DNA of 15,246 bases from Candidatus Omnitrophota bacterium (GCA_028702395.1 JAQVOV010000007.1:12342-27587); one strand, 5' to 3'; positions 1-7,736 are shown, numbered from the stretch's first letter. Notes: generated from the letters alone by a model not told the origin. Numbers and translations: made by a program.

Positions 1-434
1 TCTATCTTCGCTACTCTCTTCTGGTGTCTTTCTTCTCCAAAAGGAGTATTTATAAAAACTTTTATGATTTTTTTTGCTTTTGCTACGCCTACTCTATTTG
101 CCCCTAAAGAAAGCACATTACAAAAATTATGTTCTCTTGCTGAAACAGCTTGCTCAACGTTGTCACAAACAGCGCATCTAACACCTTTAACTTTATTGGC
201 AACAATACACATGCCAAACCCTGATTTGCATATTACAATTCCTATCTCTGCCTTTTTTTCTTTTACAGCCTTACCTACTTCATATCCGAAATCAGGATAA
301 TCACAGCTTTCACTGGAATTTGTACCAAAGTCTATTGTTTGTATATTTTGTTTTTTTAGAAACTCTTTTATTTCTTCTTTTAGAGCATATCCTCCATGAT
401 CTGCTCCTATAGCAATTGTCTTTGCTCCATCCAT
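1..434 (-). CDS. rpiB: Ribose-5-phosphate isomerase B, C-terminus cut by the window edge
   Basis: The enzyme interconverts ribose 5-phosphate and ribulose 5-phosphate in the pentose phosphate pathway, so it supplies the sugar for PRPP and purines. I translated the frame from ATG at 434; it stays open to base 1 (about 144 codons). Visible family features are the N-terminal GADHGGYALK segment, CDYPDFG, the active-site cysteine in VICKSGFGM followed by ANKVKGVR, the histidine in SAREHN, and the near-C-terminal RHQKRV. Most family members have CGTG or CGSG where this one has CKSG. Usual length is about 145-150 residues, so only a few are missing. The start overlaps the upstream phosphatase gene by 28 bases, and an AGAAGGG ribosome site lies 9 bases upstream. 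The order ywlC-ywlE-rpiB(ywlF) matches Bacillus. The family is certain; the exact last residues are not visible. Confidence 0.93.
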   Translation of the reverse strand, partial: MDGAKTIAIGADHGGYALKEEIKEFLKKQNIQTIDFGTNSSESCDYPDFGYEVGKAVKEKKAEIGIVICKSGFGMCIVANKVKGVRCAVCDNVEQAVSAREHNFCNVLSLGANRVGVAKAKKIIKVFINTPFGEERHQKRVAKI

Positions 435-859
435 TTTTTAAACCCTTCTGTTGATCTTTTTATTATCTCGAATATTTTTTCATAAATCTCTTTATCCTGC
501 CCGCAAGGATCTGGTATTTCAGAAGATCCATCTTTTGCAAAAACCCTAAAAAGGAATAGCTTGTCTTTTATTTCAGGATATTTTTTTAAAAGATATTCTT
601 TGTGTATGGTTTCCATTACAACAATAATATCCGCTGTTTCTACCTTTTCATCGTTAACAAATGATGATCTATGTTGAGAAATGTCTATGCCATTATCTTT
701 CATTATCTCTATGGCTTTTTCAGATGCCTTTATCCCGTTAACAGCACCTGTTCCTGCAGAAACAATAGTCATGTTCTTTTCTTTGAAAACGTGTTTTAAA
801 AAACCTTCTGCCATAGCACTTCGACATGTATTTCCTGTACAAACTATCAGTATGTTCAT
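407..859 (-). CDS. ywlE: Low-molecular-weight phosphatase, YwlE-like (protein-arginine or protein-tyrosine phosphatase)
   Basis: This 150-residue protein belongs to the cytoplasmic low-molecular-weight phosphatase family. The P-loop VCTGNTCRS (residues 6-14) contains the nucleophile Cys and the phosphate-binding Arg of the CX5R signature. IPDPCG near residue 115 supplies the general-acid Asp. The Thr in CTGNTCR is the residue linked in Bacillus YwlE to phosphoarginine preference over phosphotyrosine, so it may reverse McsB-type arginine phosphorylation; that is inference. It sits between tsaC and rpiB, as ywlE does between ywlC and ywlF in Bacillus. Its ATG overlaps the tsaC stop in an ATGA arrangement, so translation is probably coupled, and its end overlaps the rpiB start. 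An arsenate reductase or tyrosine phosphatase role cannot be excluded. Confidence 0.88.
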   Translation of the reverse strand: MNILIVCTGNTCRSAMAEGFLKHVFKEKNMTIVSAGTGAVNGIKASEKAIEIMKDNGIDISQHRSSFVNDEKVETADIIVVMETIHKEYLLKKYPEIKDKLFLFRVFAKDGSSEIPDPCGQDKEIYEKIFEIIKRSTEGFKKWMEQRQLL

Positions 860-1491
860 TTCCCTTTTACCCTTTGTTCTTTTATAAGCTTCATGATCTC
901 TTTTGCTTTTATTGCTCCTTCTCGAAGAATTACTGGTTTATCTTTTGTCAAGTCAACAATTGTAGAATCCTTTCTGTGTTCAGTAATTCCTCCGTCTATC
1001 AGAAGATCTATATCTCCTTCTAATTGTGCTATCACATCCTCTGCACTTATAGGGGATCTTTCTCCCGAAATATTTGCGCTAGGAGCAACAACCCCTGTAT
1101 TAGCTGCTTTTATGAGCGCAAGCGCTATCTTGTTTGAAGGCATTCTAAATCCTATGGACCCTTTTTTATCTTTTTTCTTTAATATGATAGTTACAGGTCC
1201 TGGCCAATATTCTTTTATTATTTCTTTGGCTTCTTTTGTAATGACACATCCAAAGGCCTTGATCATGCTCTTGTGTGCTATATGAATTGTAAAAGCTTTT
1301 GTGATCGCCCTTTTTTTCAGTTTATATAGCCTTTTCTGTCCTTTAACATTATCATAAGCGCACGCTATGCCGTACACTGTTTCGGTAGGAAACCCAACAA
1401 GCCCGCCACTGTTAATGATCTTAGCTGCTTTATATATTTTTTCCTTTTCGGGAAAATCCTTGTTTATTTTTAAAACTTCTGTTTTAGACAT
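856..1491 (-). CDS. tsaC: L-threonylcarbamoyladenylate synthase (Sua5/YrdC/YwlC family)
   Basis: The enzyme makes threonylcarbamoyl-AMP from threonine, bicarbonate and ATP, the first step of the t6A modification of ANN-decoding tRNAs. The 211 residues carry the YrdC fold: GGLVGFPTETVYG (about residues 29-41), the nucleotide-binding K-x-R-x3-K pattern in LKKRAITKAF (about 78-87), and the SAN motif in APSANISGERSP. The R-P-x-x-K usually seen is R-A-I-T-K here. There is no C-terminal Sua5 domain, so this is the short form. The ATG lies inside the last codons of purE (8-base overlap), with no convincing ribosome site of its own, which suggests coupling to purE. The stop overlaps the phosphatase start. 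Confidence 0.93.
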   Translation of the reverse strand: MSKTEVLKINKDFPEKEKIYKAAKIINSGGLVGFPTETVYGIACAYDNVKGQKRLYKLKKRAITKAFTIHIAHKSMIKAFGCVITKEAKEIIKEYWPGPVTIILKKKDKKGSIGFRMPSNKIALALIKAANTGVVAPSANISGERSPISAEDVIAQLEGDIDLLIDGGITEHRKDSTIVDLTKDKPVILREGAIKAKEIMKLIKEQRVKGK

Positions 1492-1987
1492 TTTTTAAAG
1501 AGTTATTCTTTTTTCTTACACTGTTAGCCAGATCTTTTTTAAATTTTTCCAGCTTTTCAGATATTTTTTTGTCTGATACACCTATTATTTGCAGCGCAAG
1601 AATACCTGCGTTCTTTGCCCCTGCCTCTCCTATTGCAACTGTTGCTACAGGAATACCGCTAGGCATTTGAACAATTGAAAGTAAAGAGTCTAATCCTTTT
1701 AATGCTTTTGACTCCATAGGCACACCTATGACTGGTAAAGTTGTAAAACTAGCTACGACTCCTGCTAAATGAGCAGCTCCGCCTGCTCCTGCAATAATGA
1801 CTTTTATCCCTTTTTTTCTGGCATTCTTTGCGAAAATTGCAGCATCTTCAGGAGTTCTATGTGCAGAGAGAATTTTTACCTCATACTCTATCGCAAAGCT
1901 TTTCAAGATCTCACACGCTTTTTCCATGCATGGCAGATCAGAATCGCTTCCCATTATGATTGAAACAACCGGTTTTTTCTTGGCCAT
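1484..1987 (-). CDS. purE: N5-carboxyaminoimidazole ribonucleotide mutase
   Basis: PurE converts N5-CAIR to CAIR in de novo purine synthesis. The 167-residue protein has the class I signatures: IIMGSDSDLPCM at residues 10-21, the catalytic His in SAHRTPE, GAGGAAHLAGVVAS, and SKALKGLDSLLSIVQMPSG followed by VATVAIG. Class I enzymes act with the ATP-dependent PurK, which is not in this window and is expected elsewhere. Start at 1987 is supported by AAGGAGA just upstream. It lies 69 bases after purD; that spacer holds one arm of a heptamer repeat (2003-2046). It overlaps tsaC by 8 bases. Confidence 0.96.
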   Translation of the reverse strand: MAKKKPVVSIIMGSDSDLPCMEKACEILKSFAIEYEVKILSAHRTPEDAAIFAKNARKKGIKVIIAGAGGAAHLAGVVASFTTLPVIGVPMESKALKGLDSLLSIVQMPSGIPVATVAIGEAGAKNAGILALQIIGVSDKKISEKLEKFKKDLANSVRKKNNSLKNV

Positions 1988-2002
1988 GTTTTTCTCCTTA
2001 TT

Positions 2003-2098
2003 GCGCGCTCCGAGCCTTGCGCTACGAGCTACGCGCTACCTCTAACTTTTATTTTTTTACCCGCGCGAAGCTCGTGGCTCGCAGCTCGCAGCTCGTAA
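2003..2098. repeat. Facing heptamer arrays, GAGCTAC/GCTCGCA family, between purD and purE
   Basis: At 2003-2046 the plus strand reads seven-base words such as GCGCTAC GAGCTAC GCGCTAC. At 2063-2098 the words are inverted (AGCTCGT GGCTCGC AGCTCGC AGCTCGT). The two arms can pair imperfectly across an AT-rich centre. The second arm is inside the purD reading frame, so it is translated. Confidence 0.8.
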
Positions 2099-3346
2099 CG
2101 CTATATCCTTACGATACTGCATATTCTCAAAACTTATATTGTCAATTTCTTTATATACGTTCTCTCTTGCTTTTTTTATGCTATCTCCAAAAGCTACAAC
2201 ATTCATCACTCGGCCGCCATTTGTAATTATTTTCCCGTCTTTTTCTTTTGTTCCTGCATGAAAAATAAAAGAATCTTTTTTCTCAACCGCATTCAATCCA
2301 TTAATTTCTTTTCCTTTTTCATATTTGCCTGGATATCCTCCTGCTGCAAGAACAACTCCTACTGCAGGACGAGGATCCCACTCAACTGTTTTAGTCCCTA
2401 AAGTCCCTTCTATTGATGAAAGCATTAATTCTACTAGATCTGTTTTCATTCTAGGAAGGACTGATTGTGTTTCAGGATCACCAAAACGAACATTAAATTC
2501 TAAAACCTTAGGTCCTTTTTTAGTCAACATTATGCCTGCGTATAAAATACCTTTATAAGTGATCCCATCTTTTCTCAGCCCTTTTATCATTGGTGAAACA
2601 ACTTTTTTTTCAATATCTTTTAACAATTCTTTTGTGATCTCTCGAACAGGAGAATAAGCTCCCATCCCTCCAGTATTAGGCCCTTTATCATTATCTAATG
2701 CTCTTTTAAAATCTTGACTTGAGTCAAAAATCAAATATTCATCTCCATCGGATATAACAAGAATGGAGGCTTCTTCTCCTTCTAAAAACTCTTCTATAAC
2801 TATTGTTTTCCCTGCTTGCCCAAAAGCTTTTTGGACAAGTACCAGGTCGACAGCTTCTTCTGCCTGTTGTTCTGTTAATGCTACAATAACACCTTTTCCG
2901 GCAGCAAGTCCATCGGCTTTTATAACAATTGGAACCCCTTGTTGTTTTATATATCTTTTCGCCTGATCGGCATCTGTAAAAGTTTTAAAAGAAGCTGTTT
3001 CAACTTTATATTTTTTCATTTTTTCTTTTGAAAATATTTTACTTGCTTCAAGTTGTGCTGCTTTTTTTGAAGGCCCAAACGTTTTTATACCTTTTTCCGT
3101 GAAAAGATCAACTATTCCTGCAACAAGAGGGATCTCTGGACCAACAACAACAAGATCTATTTTTTTTTCTTGAGCAAAAACAAGAAGTCTTTGTAGGTCT
3201 TCTGCGGGGATATTTATGTTCTCTGCAACTTGAGAAGTTCCTGCGTTACCTGGAGCACAATATATCTTTTTAACATGAGTAGATCTCGAGATCTTCCAGC
3301 ACAAAGCATGCTCTCTGCCGCCTGAACCAATTACAAGAACATTCAT
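2057..3346 (-). CDS. purD: Phosphoribosylamine-glycine ligase (GAR synthetase) with a repeat-derived C-terminal tail
   Basis: PurD is an ATP-grasp enzyme joining glycine to phosphoribosylamine, step two of purine synthesis. The 429 residues show the N-terminal VLVIGSGGREHALCW, the ATP-grasp segment IVIKADGLAAGKGVIVA, GPNTGGMGAYSP, and the metal-binding EFNVRFGDPETQ. The family normally ends soon after a YRKDI-x-x-RA motif. Here that motif (YRKDIALRA) is followed by about ten residues, ASCEPRASRG, encoded by the GAGCTGC-type heptamer array at 2063-2098, so the true 3' end seems to have been replaced or extended by repeat DNA. GGAGGAA precedes the ATG, with another heptamer array ending just upstream of it. 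The tail is probably harmless to the fold. Confidence 0.96.
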   Translation of the reverse strand: MNVLVIGSGGREHALCWKISRSTHVKKIYCAPGNAGTSQVAENINIPAEDLQRLLVFAQEKKIDLVVVGPEIPLVAGIVDLFTEKGIKTFGPSKKAAQLEASKIFSKEKMKKYKVETASFKTFTDADQAKRYIKQQGVPIVIKADGLAAGKGVIVALTEQQAEEAVDLVLVQKAFGQAGKTIVIEEFLEGEEASILVISDGDEYLIFDSSQDFKRALDNDKGPNTGGMGAYSPVREITKELLKDIEKKVVSPMIKGLRKDGITYKGILYAGIMLTKKGPKVLEFNVRFGDPETQSVLPRMKTDLVELMLSSIEGTLGTKTVEWDPRPAVGVVLAAGGYPGKYEKGKEINGLNAVEKKDSFIFHAGTKEKDGKIITNGGRVMNVVAFGDSIKKARENVYKEIDNISFENMQYRKDIALRAASCEPRASRG

Positions 3347-3354
3347 TCTTCCTC

Positions 3355-3462
3355 CGTTACGTGCTACGAGTTACGAGCTGCGAGCCACGAGATTTTTCGA
3401 AATTTCAGAATTTCCTTAAAGTCTCGCTGCGCGTGGCGCGTGTCGCGAAGCTCTCTTACGAC
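3355..3462. repeat. Facing heptamer arrays between purM and purD
   Basis: Arm one (3355-3391) has words GCTACGA GTTACGA GCTGCGA GCCACGA. Arm two (3421-3462), read on the minus strand, has CGCGACA CGCGCCA CGCGCAG, also with period seven. They flank an AT-rich centre. Arm two starts at the purM stop codon and arm one ends just upstream of the purD ribosome site. Confidence 0.78.
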
Positions 3463-4475
3463 TCTATTAACTCAACTCTTTTTTGACCTTTTATTATCTC
3501 TCCAATTATCCAGCTTTTTATATTATGCCTTTTTGAAAGAGCAGTCCTTATATCCCATGCGTTTTTTTTAGCTACAACTAAAACCATCCCTATTCCCATG
3601 TTAAAGGTCCTGAACATCTCTTGTGCATTAATATTCCCTCTTTCCTGCATTGTTTTGAATATTTGTGGTTCTTCCCAGGATCTTTTTAAAATAACACAGG
3701 CCTTTTCTTCCGGTAAAATCCTAATAATATTATCAAAAAATCCTCCGCCTGTAAGGTGTGAAATCCCTTTAACCTGTACACTTTTAATAATATCCAAAAT
3801 AGCTTTAACGTAAATTTTTGTAGGCTGCAAAATTTCGTTTAAGAGCGCTTTGTCCTTTTTCAGTTCTTGATCGGAGAATATCTTTCTTACAAGGGAATAT
3901 CCGTTCGAATGGATCCCGCTGGATTCTAACCCAATAACAAGATCCCCTTCTTTTATCTTTCTACCGTCTATAACATCTTTTTCATCAACGATCCCAATGC
4001 CAAAGCCCGCAAGATCATAGCTCCCTTTTTCATACATTCCAGGCAATTCTGCTGTTTCCCCTCCAACTAAAGCTGTATTTGCTTCTTTACAGCCCTTTAC
4101 AATACCTTCAATAACTTTCTTCATTACAGGGCTTTCCAATTTTCCTGTTGCAAAATAATCCAAGAAGATCAAAGGCTCTGCTCCACATGTAATGATATCA
4201 TTAACACACATTGCAACCAGATCTATTCCTATTGTGTCATGTCTATCGGCTAATTGTGCAATTTTAAGTTTTGTCCCTACTCCATCTGTAGCTGAAACTA
4301 TCAAAGGAGTTTTATATTTCTTTATGTTTGGTTTAAAAAAAGCAGCAAATGCTCCTATGTTACCTACACATCCTGGTCTCTTTGTTGACGCCACTATTGG
4401 TTTTATTTGTTCTATGAGATCGTTCGCTTTGTTTATATCCACTCCGGCTTTTTTGTATGTTATCTTTGTTTTCAT
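3456..4475 (-). CDS. purM: Phosphoribosylformylglycinamidine cyclo-ligase (AIR synthetase)
   Basis: PurM closes the imidazole ring using ATP, converting FGAM to AIR, the substrate for PurE-dependent carboxylation. The 339 residues match the PurM/ThiL-type ATP-binding fold: YKKAGVDINKAN near the N-terminus, the nucleotide-binding SATDGVGTKLKIA (about residues 62-74), GGETAELPGMY, ESSGIHSNGYSLVRK, and HLTGGGFFDNI in the C-terminal half. Length is typical. It starts 30 bases after the purC stop. The ribosome site is weak (AAGGAAAAGAG, set rather far upstream). The TAA stop lies at the edge of a GC-rich heptamer arm that fills the spacer to purD. Confidence 0.96.
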   Translation of the reverse strand: MKTKITYKKAGVDINKANDLIEQIKPIVASTKRPGCVGNIGAFAAFFKPNIKKYKTPLIVSATDGVGTKLKIAQLADRHDTIGIDLVAMCVNDIITCGAEPLIFLDYFATGKLESPVMKKVIEGIVKGCKEANTALVGGETAELPGMYEKGSYDLAGFGIGIVDEKDVIDGRKIKEGDLVIGLESSGIHSNGYSLVRKIFSDQELKKDKALLNEILQPTKIYVKAILDIIKSVQVKGISHLTGGGFFDNIIRILPEEKACVILKRSWEEPQIFKTMQERGNINAQEMFRTFNMGIGMVLVVAKKNAWDIRTALSKRHNIKSWIIGEIIKGQKRVELIES

Positions 4476-4505
4476 GGGATTTTATCTCTTTTCCTTGTTC
4501 TTTTT

Positions 4506-5216
4506 TTATTTTTTGTTTTCAACAATATTTAACATTTCCTGATATGCTTGTTCAACATCTCCCAGATCTCTTCTGAATCTATCTTTATCTAGCTTTCGCT
4601 TTGTCCCTTTTTCCCAAAATCTGCAAGTATCCGGAGAGATCTCATCTGCTAAAATTATCTTTCCTTTATATCTTCCAAACTCCAGCTTAAAATCCACTAG
4701 ATCTATTTTCCTCTCTAAAAAGAAATGCTTAAGTATATTGTTTATTTCAAAAGACCTGAGTTTTATCGTTTCCAGTTCTTTTTCTGTGCATAATTTTAAA
4801 GCCTTTATATGGTATTCATTGAACAATGGATCATGAAGGGCATCATCTTTATAATGATATTCCAATACAGGCTCTTTTAAGACTATGCCTTCTTCCAATC
4901 CTAGCATCTTGCTCATCCCTCCAGCAACAATATTTCGAATCGTTACTTCTATAGGGACGATCTTTACTTTTTTTACAAGCATGTGTCTTTCATCAATAGA
5001 TTTAAGAAAATGTGTTTCAACTCCCTTTGTTTCTAAAAGCTGAAAAAGAACAGCGGATATTTTATTGTTCACTATCCCTTTTTCAACTATTGTGCCTCTT
5101 TTTGTAGCATCAAAAGCTGTTGCATCATCCTTGAATTCCTGCAACAGAACATCAGGATCTTTTGTTGCATAAAGTTTTTTTGCTTTTCCCTCGTATAATT
5201 GTTCACCCTTATCCAT
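4506..5216 (-). CDS. purC: SAICAR synthetase
   Basis: PurC adds aspartate to CAIR using ATP to give SAICAR, the substrate of PurB, encoded just upstream. The 236-residue protein starts with the family hallmark EQLYEGKAKKLYATKD and contains DDATAFDATKRGTI, VNNKISAVLFQLLE, EVTIRNIVAGGM, and the C-terminal DEISPDTCRFW. Length is typical (about 235-240). The ATG at 5216 is backed by AAGGAGAT 5-6 bases upstream. A 107-base spacer with facing heptamer arms separates it from purB. A shorter frame beginning at 5278 is only a shadow of this region. Confidence 0.97.
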   Translation of the reverse strand: MDKGEQLYEGKAKKLYATKDPDVLLQEFKDDATAFDATKRGTIVEKGIVNNKISAVLFQLLETKGVETHFLKSIDERHMLVKKVKIVPIEVTIRNIVAGGMSKMLGLEEGIVLKEPVLEYHYKDDALHDPLFNEYHIKALKLCTEKELETIKLRSFEINNILKHFFLERKIDLVDFKLEFGRYKGKIILADEISPDTCRFWEKGTKRKLDKDRFRRDLGDVEQAYQEMLNIVENKK

Positions 5217-5232
5217 ACTATCTCCTTTTTTA

Positions 5233-5326
5233 CGTGCTTAGCTCTCTGGACTACGTTCCTCGTGTTTTTCCTTAACAATAGCCTTTCATTAAAACTCGTG
5301 GCTCGCAGCTCGTAGCTCGCAGCTTA
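5233..5326. repeat. Heptamer array after the purB stop, with a degenerate facing arm
   Basis: At 5295-5326 the words CTCGTGG CTCGCAG CTCGTAG CTCGCAG repeat with period seven and run into the purB stop codon. At 5233-5264 a much weaker arm (GTGCTTA GCTCTCT and following) points the other way, just upstream of the purC ribosome site. Confidence 0.7.
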
Positions 5327-6637
5327 TTTGTTTTTTTTATTTGCCAAAATACCTGTCTGTTTCAGTATAGTGTCTGCTTGCTTTATATGATAATTCAGGT
5401 TCCCGCAAGCTTTTATTTCTTCCACAGACATGTATTTTCTAACTTTTTTATCTTCACATACAGCTTCGAGAAAATCTTTCTTTTCTGCATACATTTTAAG
5501 AGCAGCTGTTTGTACGATATTATATGCCTCTATCCTTGTAAGTCCTTTTTCGATCATTTTAAGCATTAAATGCTGCGAAAAAATAACTCCATTGGATATT
5601 TTCAAATTCCTTAACATGTTTTCTCTGTTCACTTCAAGCCTGTTCATGATTCCTATCATTTTCCTTAATGCATAATGTATAAGTATTGTTGAATCCGGAA
5701 CAATGACCCTTTCTACAGAAGAATGAGAAATATCCCTTTCGTGCCATAATGCTATGTTTTCCATAGAGGCCATTGCGTTAGCTCTGAGGATCCTTGCTAT
5801 TCCGCAAATTCTTTCGCACATAATAGGATTTTTCTTATGTGGCATGCTCGAAGACCCTTTTTGTGTAGGGGAAAAGTATTCTTGCACTTCTGCTGTTTCG
5901 GTTCTTTGCAACCCTCTTATTTCTGTAGAAAATTTTTCCAAAGAAGCTCCAAGCAAAGCTATTGCATTTAAATACTGGGCATGCCTATCTCTTTGTAGAA
6001 TTTGCGAAGATGCTTTTGCAGGTTTTAACCCGACTTTTTTACATACATATTTTTCCACTGATGGGTCTACATTTGCATAAGAACCTACTGAGCCCGAAAT
6101 TTTCCCATATGAGATAACCTCTTCTGCCTGCTGTAAACGTTCGATGTTCCTTGTCATTTCGTCATACCAAACAGCCATTTTCATGCCAAAGCTAATTGGT
6201 TCTGCATGTACACCGTGAGACCTGCCTATCATAATCGTTTTTTTATGCTTAATAGCTTGTTTTTTTATGGTTTTTTGCAGCTCTTTTGCGGAAGCAATTA
6301 TAAGATCCATTGCTTCTTTCATTTGTATAGAAAGACCTGTGTCAAGCACATCGCTCGACGTTAATCCATAATGCACATATTTTGCAGATGGTCCTACATT
6401 TTCTGAAATATTCCAAATAAAAGCAACAACATCATGGTTAGTCTTTAGTTCTATTTCTTGTATTCTTTTTATGCTTATCTTTGCCTTTTTTTGAATATTG
6501 ATAAGGTCTTTTTTGGGAATTATTCCTATTTTACCCATAGCTTCGCAAGCCAAGATCTCGATTTTCAGCATTTTTTTGAATCTGTTTTCCTCTGTCCATA
6601 TTTGAGCCATTTCAGGCATTGTGTATCTTTCAATCAT
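5324..6637 (-). CDS. purB: Adenylosuccinate lyase
   Basis: PurB cleaves SAICAR to AICAR plus fumarate and adenylosuccinate to AMP plus fumarate. The 437 residues belong to the aspartase/fumarase superfamily. TSSDVLDTG (about residues 92-100) and GRSHGVHAEPISFG carry active-site residues including the catalytic His. The mobile signature loop SSSMPHKKNPI holds the catalytic Ser. The start at 6637 is preceded by AAAGGA at a workable distance. It is the first gene of the purine operon, about 130 bases downstream of a strong promoter. The TAA stop abuts directly a heptamer array at 5295-5326, as happens with several genes here. Confidence 0.97.
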   Translation of the reverse strand: MIERYTMPEMAQIWTEENRFKKMLKIEILACEAMGKIGIIPKKDLINIQKKAKISIKRIQEIELKTNHDVVAFIWNISENVGPSAKYVHYGLTSSDVLDTGLSIQMKEAMDLIIASAKELQKTIKKQAIKHKKTIMIGRSHGVHAEPISFGMKMAVWYDEMTRNIERLQQAEEVISYGKISGSVGSYANVDPSVEKYVCKKVGLKPAKASSQILQRDRHAQYLNAIALLGASLEKFSTEIRGLQRTETAEVQEYFSPTQKGSSSMPHKKNPIMCERICGIARILRANAMASMENIALWHERDISHSSVERVIVPDSTILIHYALRKMIGIMNRLEVNRENMLRNLKISNGVIFSQHLMLKMIEKGLTRIEAYNIVQTAALKMYAEKKDFLEAVCEDKKVRKYMSVEEIKACGNLNYHIKQADTILKQTGILANKKNK

Positions 6638-6651
6638 TAAAGAATCCTTTC

Positions 6652-6740
6652 TAGTTAAGTAGGGGAGTATTGCAATATTAGTTAAGTAGGGGCATATTGC
6701 AACGCTAGTTAAGTAGGGGCGTATTGCAATACGCCCCTAC
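6652..6740. repeat. Three 27-base direct repeats ending in a perfect 28-base palindrome
   Basis: TAGTTAAGTAGGGG followed by a TATTGCAA-like segment occurs three times with exact period 27, starting at 6652, 6679 and 6706. The third copy is completed by its own inverse, giving a perfect palindrome at 6713-6740 with outer arms GTAGGGGCG and centre TATTGCAATA. It lies in the predicted 5' leader of the purB transcript, between promoter and ATG. The same outer arms with a different centre occur at 15001-15028. It looks like a REP-type palindromic element; whether it affects purB expression is unknown. Confidence 0.85.
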
Positions 6741-6771
6741 TATTATATTATATAATTGTAATAAGTATTTT

Positions 6772-6800
6772 GTTATACCATATATTTTATTTATTGTCAA
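6772..6800 (-). promoter_or_regulatory. Sigma-70-type promoter of the purine operon
   Basis: On the minus strand, TTGACA (6795-6800) and TATAAC (6772-6777) are separated by exactly 17 bases. This is the best promoter match in the window. The predicted start near 6765 gives a leader of about 130 bases before the purB ATG, containing the palindromic repeat. I see no recognisable guanine, PRPP or ZTP riboswitch in the leader. Confidence 0.75.
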
Positions 6801-7111
6801 TGGCTTTGGCCCCAAGAGCGAGTAGAGAGCTAGGAAGGGTTTTCTAGCCTAAACGAGTTAACTGGGTTAGTTATTTGTGTGTGTTATTAGTGTACGTAAA
6901 GGAGGGCTCTGTATACAGTAGTTTAGTACGAGGTTTTGCTGCGAGCCACGAGCTGCGCGCAGCGAGCTAGTGGAACGTACTAAATAGAGTTATAAGTTAG
7001 TAGTTGCGAGTATGTGCTATTAGTGTGAATAAAAGATGGTTCTAAAAATAGTTTTACAATTGAGTCAGAATGAGCTTCTCACACACTCCCACAAATAACA
7101 GACACTAATAA
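6801..7111. repeat. Gene-free repeat-rich spacer between pilZ and the pur promoter
   Basis: No coding frame is convincing here. The stretch holds a weak hairpin at 6829-6848. A GTTATTTGTGTGT word at 6868-6888 is identical over 21 bases to 10423-10443. A GAGCTGC-type heptamer array at 6938-6971 sits inside a 9-base inverted repeat (TTTAGTACG at 6922-6930, CGTACTAAA at 6976-6984). An imperfect inverted pair (TATTAGTGTG near 7018, CACACACTCC..CACTAATAA up to 7111) follows and ends exactly at the pilZ stop codon. No U-tract terminator for pilZ is visible. Confidence 0.7.
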
Positions 7112-7522
7112 TTAAGTAAGCTGGTTAAAGGTTGCTTGGGCTTCGTCTTTGTCGAAAAGGTTTTTGATCGTGTCTATTGCAAAAGGTTCGATCTTTGTAT
7201 ATTTGGCCCCTACTCTAAAGCTTTGACTATCAAAAGGTATTGAATAAACTGTTTCACATACAAACTGAAAAAGCTCCTTTGCTCTAAAAGAGTTATTTGC
7301 TTTTTCCAGACAAAGAACCTCTCCTGTTTCTATCTTTTCACAAACCTTAAAAGCACATCCTGTTTCACTGATATCAATAAGAAGAGCTTTTCTTTGAACA
7401 GGTTCTTGTTTATTTTCATTATAAAAAACCATTGGGATAGCTGTTTTTTTTCGACGAGCTATTCTTTTCTGCAGAAATTCAGGTTCTTTTTTCTTCAAAA
7501 TGTTCTTTATTTTATCGATCAT
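7112..7522 (-). CDS. PilZ-domain protein, putative c-di-GMP effector
   Basis: The 136-residue protein looks like a single PilZ domain. It has the arginine motif RIARRKKTAIP (residues 20-30; RxxxR pattern) and the downstream DISETGCAFKV (about residues 69-79; D/N-x-S-x-x-G pattern), the two signatures that bind cyclic di-GMP. A short basic N-terminus precedes the domain and a hydrophilic tail follows. There are no membrane segments, so it is probably cytoplasmic. It stands alone, transcribed from its own promoter (7557-7587). What it controls (motility, surface polysaccharide, adhesion) cannot be told from context. AAAAAGGGTGAT upstream supports the ATG at 7522. Confidence 0.85.
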   Translation of the reverse strand: MIDKIKNILKKKEPEFLQKRIARRKKTAIPMVFYNENKQEPVQRKALLIDISETGCAFKVCEKIETGEVLCLEKANNSFRAKELFQFVCETVYSIPFDSQSFRVGAKYTKIEPFAIDTIKNLFDKDEAQATFNQLT

Positions 7523-7556
7523 ATTTTATCACCCTTTTTTGTATTGGCTGATTTAA

Positions 7557-7587
7557 ATTATATCACATCGTTTTTTTTCTTTGTCAA
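7557..7587 (-). promoter_or_regulatory. Promoter of the PilZ gene, extended -10 type
   Basis: On the minus strand TTGACA (7582-7587) and TATAAT (7557-7562) are 19 bases apart, a slightly long spacer. The -10 is preceded by TGA, giving the extended -10 pattern TGnTATAAT, which compensates for poor spacing. The transcript would have a short leader before the ATG at 7522. Confidence 0.68.
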
Positions 7588-7736
7588 AAAAATGTAACAA
7601 GAGTGTATTTCTTATGTATTAAGAACTAACTTTTGAGTGAGCAAACACTCTCTATTATTGTACCATTTTTTCCTATAAAGTTTTATAGCATTGTATGTAC
7701 GAACAACACTTCTTATTAAATTCTTAATAAAAAAAA

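Noticed and set aside
64..300. Plus-strand open frame at the left edge
   Set aside because: It is a shadow of rpiB, whose conserved motifs are clear on the minus strand.
6641..6771. Purine riboswitch in the purB leader
   Set aside because: No conserved guanine, PRPP or ZTP aptamer elements are visible; the leader is mostly the palindromic repeat.
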